A stretch of DNA of 64,000 nucleotides, taken from the NCBI GenBank assembly GCA_001600695.1, contig BCKQ01000009.1:124001-188000 (forward strand), read 5' to 3'. The number at the start of each line of letters is the position of its first letter. Within the stretch, counting starts at the first letter, position 1. This DNA is from Ascoidea asiatica. Its lineage: Eukaryota > Ascomycota > Saccharomycetes > Ascoideales > Ascoideaceae. Position numbers and translations under genes: made by a program. Below, piece by piece: positions 61,715 through 64,000 of this stretch. Under the pieces are notes generated by a model. The model saw only the letters and a program-made list of their open reading frames with translations, was not told the DNA's origin and did not search any database.

Positions 61715-63265
61715 ATGGCAAGACCATCAGAAGCTATTCATCTTCATCAAAGTCAGAATAATAATAACAATGTCAGTCACAGTAATATAAGTAATAATAA
61801 TAATATCAATAATAATAATAATAATCCTAACCGGCGAACAAGGCACCTAGCGTCTAATTCAAATTTGCAGAATATCAATAACAATCCCAACAATAATATC
61901 AATAATATCAATAATATCAATAATAATAATAATAATAATAATAATCATGAAGTGAACTTGAAAGCAAAATATAATTCTAATAAAAAAGATTTAGGAACTA
62001 AAAATATTAATAATAATCATACTCAATCTAGTCAATTTACAAATACTATTAAACCTGGTTATGTTGTTTATGAAAAAGCAAATTTTTGTATTGATTCAAG
62101 ATATCAAATTCAACAAGTTTTAGGTAAAGGTTCATATGGAACCGTTTGTTCTGCAATTGATACAATTGCTTCAAGTTATTATAGTAGTGAGAATAATATA
62201 AATAATAAAATTAGAAATATTAATAATAATATAAATAACAATACCATTTCAATATCATCTCCAAATAATAATAAAAGTAATCCTCCAATTCAAATTGCAA
62301 TTAAAAAAGTTTCAAATATCTTTTCAAAAGAAGTTTTACTAAAAAGAGCTGTAAGAGAACTTAAATTATTAAGATATTTCAAAGGTCATAAAAATATTAT
62401 AAATTTAATTGATCTTGATATTATTCTTCTTAAACCTTTTGATGGACTTTATTGTTTTCAGGAATTAATTGATTATGATTTAGCAAGAGTTATTCATTCT
62501 TCTGTTCAATTTTCCGAATTTCATATTCAAAATTTTATTTATCAAATTTTATGTGGTTTGAAATATATTCATTCTGCTGATGTTATACATAGAGATTTAA
62601 AACCTGGTAATATTTTAATTACAATTCAAGGTACTTTAAAAATTTGTGATTTTGGTTTAGCAAGAGGTATTTCTCCAAAATTTTTTAAACATAGATCTTC
62701 AACAATTACAAATTATGTTGCAACAAGATGGTATAGAGCTCCGGAATTAATGTTATGTAATAGAGTTTATTCAAAATCAATTGATATGTGGGCTGTTGGT
62801 TGTATATTAGGTGAACTTTATGGTAGAAGACCTTTATTTATTGGTGATGATCAAGTTAGGCAAATTGCTGAAATTGTTAAAGTTTTAGGAACTCCTCCAA
62901 AAGATTTAATTATAAAATATGGTTCAAGGTTAGCTTGGGATTTAATATCTCCTCCAAAACCTCAATATCATCCATTAAATTGGAATGAAGTTTATCCTTA
63001 TGCAAGTTCTTTAGCTCATGATTTAATTGGTTCATTAATATGTTGGGATAGTAATTCAAGACTTAATATTGAACAATCTTTAAATCATCCATTTTTAAAA
63101 AATGTTCGAGATATTAATGATGAACCAATATGTCAAGATCCTTTTGATTTTAGTTTTGAAAATACTTCAAAATCAATTGACGATTTAAAAACTTTAATTT
63201 ACCAAGAAGTTGAAGCTTTTAGACTTGCAAGAATGGGTAAATATGCTAATTTAAAACCAGAATGA
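61715..63265 (+). CDS. SMK1: Sporulation-specific MAP kinase Smk1
   Basis: This is a 516-residue MAP kinase. The glycine loop GKGSYGTVCSA starts at 137, the catalytic lysine is K197 (IAIKKV), HRDLKPGN has Asp294, DFGLARG follows, and the activation loop is T332-N333-Y334 in ITNYVATRWYRAPE. The TNY triplet, instead of TEY or TGY, is the mark of Smk1, which controls spore-wall assembly and is activated by Ssp2 and Cak1. CMGC features (DMWAVGCILGELYGRRPLF) are intact. S. cerevisiae Smk1 has 388 residues. The extra length is an Asn-rich N-terminal extension of ~110 residues and an Asn/Ser-rich insert of roughly 40 residues between the glycine loop and K197. All catalytic residues are present, so the gene looks functional. 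Confidence 0.92.
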   Translation: MARPSEAIHLHQSQNNNNNVSHSNISNNNNINNNNNNPNRRTRHLASNSNLQNINNNPNNNINNINNINNNNNNNNNHEVNLKAKYNSNKKDLGTKNINNNHTQSSQFTNTIKPGYVVYEKANFCIDSRYQIQQVLGKGSYGTVCSAIDTIASSYYSSENNINNKIRNINNNINNNTISISSPNNNKSNPPIQIAIKKVSNIFSKEVLLKRAVRELKLLRYFKGHKNIINLIDLDIILLKPFDGLYCFQELIDYDLARVIHSSVQFSEFHIQNFIYQILCGLKYIHSADVIHRDLKPGNILITIQGTLKICDFGLARGISPKFFKHRSSTITNYVATRWYRAPELMLCNRVYSKSIDMWAVGCILGELYGRRPLFIGDDQVRQIAEIVKVLGTPPKDLIIKYGSRLAWDLISPPKPQYHPLNWNEVYPYASSLAHDLIGSLICWDSNSRLNIEQSLNHPFLKNVRDINDEPICQDPFDFSFENTSKSIDDLKTLIYQEVEAFRLARMGKYANLKPE

Positions 63266-63536
63266 TTATAATTGTAATTGCAATTATTTAAAAAAATTTA
63301 TAGAAAAAAAGAAATAAAAATGTGTAATTCAATTTAATTTATCTATTTTGTTACCCGACAAGTTTTTTTATCGAAATTTTGACTAAAATTGAAATTTAAG
63401 TAACCTTTCTGTAGTCAAAAATGTTTATTTTCTTAAATCTTTTTTATAAAATTCCATTTTAATACTCAGTTGATAATTAATTATTAAGTTTTTACCATTG
63501 AAAATTTTGTTTTCTCTTTTATATATAATTAAAACA

Positions 63537-64000
63537 ATGATGATAAAGTCTTTTCTCAAACAAGCCTCAAAAGTATTTCTTCAAAGTAATTTAAAAAACA
63601 ATGAAATTATTATCACAACTGGAAATCAATCAGCAGATTTAGATTCTATAACATCTTCAATTTTATACAGTTTTTTATATTATAAAAAATCAAATACCTT
63701 TTCTATTCCACTAATAAATATTAACAAAATTGAACTAAGTTTGAGAAGAGATGTTAAATATTTACTTAAAAAATTAGATATTGATGAAAATGATTTACTT
63801 TTCAAAGATGATATTTTTTTCAAAAACTTCAAAGAAAATAAAGAAAACCAGAAAAAAAATAATAATATAAATATTGTTTTAGTTGATCATAATAAATTAG
63901 ATCCAAACTTTGAAGATATTTTTTTCAATGGTGAAAATGTTATTGCAATTATAGATCATCATCAAGATGAAAATGCTTTCAAAGATTCTAATTGTTCAAT
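63537..64000 (+). CDS. PPX1: Exopolyphosphatase (DHH family), 3' end cut by the window
   Basis: About 154 codons are visible, from MMIKSFLKQASKVFLQSNLK onward, and the frame is open at the window end. The order of motifs matches yeast Ppx1: GNQSADLDSI (metal-binding Asp residues of DHH motif I), PLININKIELSLRRDVKYLL, VDHNK (motif II) and IIDHHQDE (the DHH motif III). Ppx1 is a cytosolic and mitochondrial enzyme that removes terminal phosphates from inorganic polyphosphate chains. The full yeast protein has about 397 residues, so more than half lies outside the window. Two adjacent ATG codons open the frame, and the first is taken. It follows SMK1 on the same strand after 271 bases of AT-rich DNA without a clear GC-rich island. 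Confidence 0.9.
   Translation, partial: MMIKSFLKQASKVFLQSNLKNNEIIITTGNQSADLDSITSSILYSFLYYKKSNTFSIPLININKIELSLRRDVKYLLKKLDIDENDLLFKDDIFFKNFKENKENQKKNNNINIVLVDHNKLDPNFEDIFFNGENVIAIIDHHQDENAFKDSNCS

Noticed and set aside
1-64000. Transposons, LTRs, CRISPR arrays, viral insertions
   Set aside because: No long direct or inverted terminal repeats, transposase, integrase or reverse transcriptase motifs, and no spaced-repeat array were seen. All repeats are short tandem or codon-level repeats.

Overview
This window is nuclear DNA from a very AT-rich budding yeast (Saccharomycotina). Nearly every protein recognised is a yeast ortholog, genes are mostly intronless, and the few introns are short, lie near the 5' end and carry GTATGT or GTAAGT donors with ACTAAC-type branch points. 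Coding DNA is extremely AT-rich (one 60-base line inside the DEAH helicase gene, 37501-37560, has 11 G/C). Leucine is almost always TTA, asparagine AAT, and poly-asparagine runs interrupt many proteins. The species cannot be fixed from the window. An early-branching lineage such as Ascoidea or Saccharomycopsis is a guess. CTG codons are too rare and too poorly placed to tell whether CTG means Leu or Ser.

Layout, left to right: the 3' part of UGA2 (succinate-semialdehyde dehydrogenase); YHM2 (mitochondrial citrate/oxoglutarate carrier); SMN1/YHR202W-like metallophosphatase (-); IML1 (SEACIT/GATOR1 scaffold); PMC1 (vacuolar Ca2+ pump); a three-exon SPO12-family gene (-); a decayed gene of unknown function (- strand, 21.4-23.1 kb); an unrecognised 285-residue protein; a CreC/WDR20-like WD40 protein (-); RPC17 with a two-codon first exon; PXA2-like peroxisomal ABC half-transporter (-); a short gene relic at 33.5-33.8 kb; RIM21/PalH-like pH sensor (-); DHR2 (rRNA-processing DEAH helicase); SLY1 (-); MRH4 (mitochondrial DEAD-box protein); an Msi1/Hat2-like histone chaperone with a very long acidic tail; NPT1 (-, one intron); NAN1/UTP17 (-); BUD2 (-); RTC3 with a five-codon first exon; a DH-PH RhoGEF (-); SMK1 (sporulation MAP kinase); and the 5' part of PPX1. 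Twenty-two genes look functional (two cut by the window edges), plus one clear pseudogene and two weaker relics.

The genes form no pathway cluster. They are ordinary housekeeping genes covering ribosome biogenesis (DHR2, NAN1), Pol III (RPC17), secretion (SLY1), polarity (BUD2, RhoGEF), meiosis/mitotic exit (SMK1, SPO12-like), nutrient and pH sensing (IML1, RIM21, CreC-like) and calcium (PMC1).

The most striking feature is compositional. Most promoter regions contain one compact GC-rich island, and GC content tails off into the neighbouring coding ends. The line 56821-56880 has 39 G/C of 60. The islands share some short words (CGCTAAA; a 19-mer with two mismatches) and several contain short inverted or 11-bp tandem repeats. 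No tRNA, rRNA, known snRNA, complete transposon or CRISPR array was found.
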